NCBI GenBank assembly: GCA_964423265.1
Contig: CAYREF010000050.1
Coordinates: forward strand, 1-13,510
DNA length: 13,510 nt
Reading direction: 5' to 3'
Source: M55B165 sp964423265
GTDB lineage: Bacteria; Actinomycetota; Humimicrobiia; Humimicrobiales; Humimicrobiaceae
Shown here: positions 13,350 through 13,510 of the stretch, one piece after another
How the letters are laid out: every line of letters begins with the position of its first letter
Numbering within the stretch: the stretch's first letter is position 1
Notes under the pieces: model-generated
Database searches by the model: none
What the model was told of the DNA's origin: nothing
Seen by the model: the letters and a program-made list of their open reading frames with translations, nothing else
Made by a program: the position numbers and the translations under genes

Positions 13350-13510
13350 TTATTTGCTTTTCTTAAGCTCGGAAAGCTCATTTGTAAATTGCTCCAGACT
13401 GTCAAAATGCTTGTAAACGGACGCAAACCTTATATAGGCTACCTTATCTAAATCCTTTAGCCTTTTTAGGACTAAATTTCCTATTTCTTTAGAGTTTATT
13501 TCATTTGAAT
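13350..13510 (-). CDS. nrdR: Transcriptional repressor NrdR, C-terminal part (cut by the window edge)
   Basis: The last 53 residues of NrdR are readable on the - strand, ending at the TAA complementary to 13350-13352. The stretch IGNLVLKRLKDLDKVAYIRF continues into ASVYKHFDSLEQFTNEL, the conserved end of the ATP-cone domain. NrdR is a zinc-ribbon, nucleotide-sensing repressor of ribonucleotide reductase genes. The zinc ribbon and most of the ATP cone lie beyond the window, so intactness cannot be judged. The 59-base gap to the convergent eRF1-like gene shows only a 5-bp AT hairpin (AATATAAAATATT), not a convincing terminator. Confidence 0.92.
   Translation of the reverse strand, partial: SNEINSKEIGNLVLKRLKDLDKVAYIRFASVYKHFDSLEQFTNELSELKKSK

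Overview
The window is AT-rich (by eye about one third G+C), densely coded at both ends and degraded in the middle. It contains no rRNA, tRNA, CRISPR array or intact insertion sequence. Gene content suggests an anaerobic, low-GC bacterium that uses glycerol or glycerophosphate. The order glpK, FAD glycerol-3-phosphate dehydrogenase, second flavoprotein, DUF1667 protein is known from Thermotoga and Clostridia. The partial gene at the right edge is NrdR, which is a bacterial protein, so the organism is not an archaeon despite the eRF1-like gene. I cannot name the phylum: Firmicutes, Thermotogota, Atribacterota and low-GC Actinobacteriota genomes would all fit.

Left block (about 1-4925, + strand): glycerol kinase; a GlpA-like dehydrogenase with a C-terminal [2Fe-2S] domain; an FAD/NAD disulfide-reductase-fold partner; and a small four-cysteine DUF1667 protein. 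The last three overlap by ATGA junctions and probably form one complex. Together the set converts glycerol to glycerol-3-phosphate and then to dihydroxyacetone phosphate. No glpF or glpC is present in the window. Next (5058-6592, + strand) come an AlbA_2/Schlafen-type ATP-binding-domain protein with a long C-terminal coiled coil and an unrecognised 246-residue protein. The block closes with a strong hairpin at 6584-6640.

Middle block (6593-11173, all signals on the - strand): the only intact large gene is an 895-residue P-type Ca2+ ATPase. The roughly 1.1 kb downstream of it is not empty. It holds a clearly recognisable but frameshifted and stop-riddled alpha/beta hydrolase (lysophospholipase family), followed by a terminator. 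The roughly 0.8 kb upstream of the ATPase holds probable debris of small genes, a perfect 14-bp tandem duplication and one intact 53-codon ORF. The ATPase thus sits as a conserved gene among decaying neighbours.

Right block (11174-13510): an LpxL/HtrB-type lysophospholipid acyltransferase (-) diverges from a bacterial eRF1-like protein (+) that has a C-terminal zinc ribbon and the GGIAAxLRY ending but no GGQ. The latter converges on the C-terminal part of nrdR (-), which is cut by the window edge.

The observations most worth following are the eRF1-like protein as a candidate ribosome-associated factor, the GlpC-less dehydrogenase with its four-cysteine DUF1667 subunit, the AlbA_2 protein with its unknown neighbour, and the hydrolase pseudogene. 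I found no convincing evidence of a wholly new multi-gene system.
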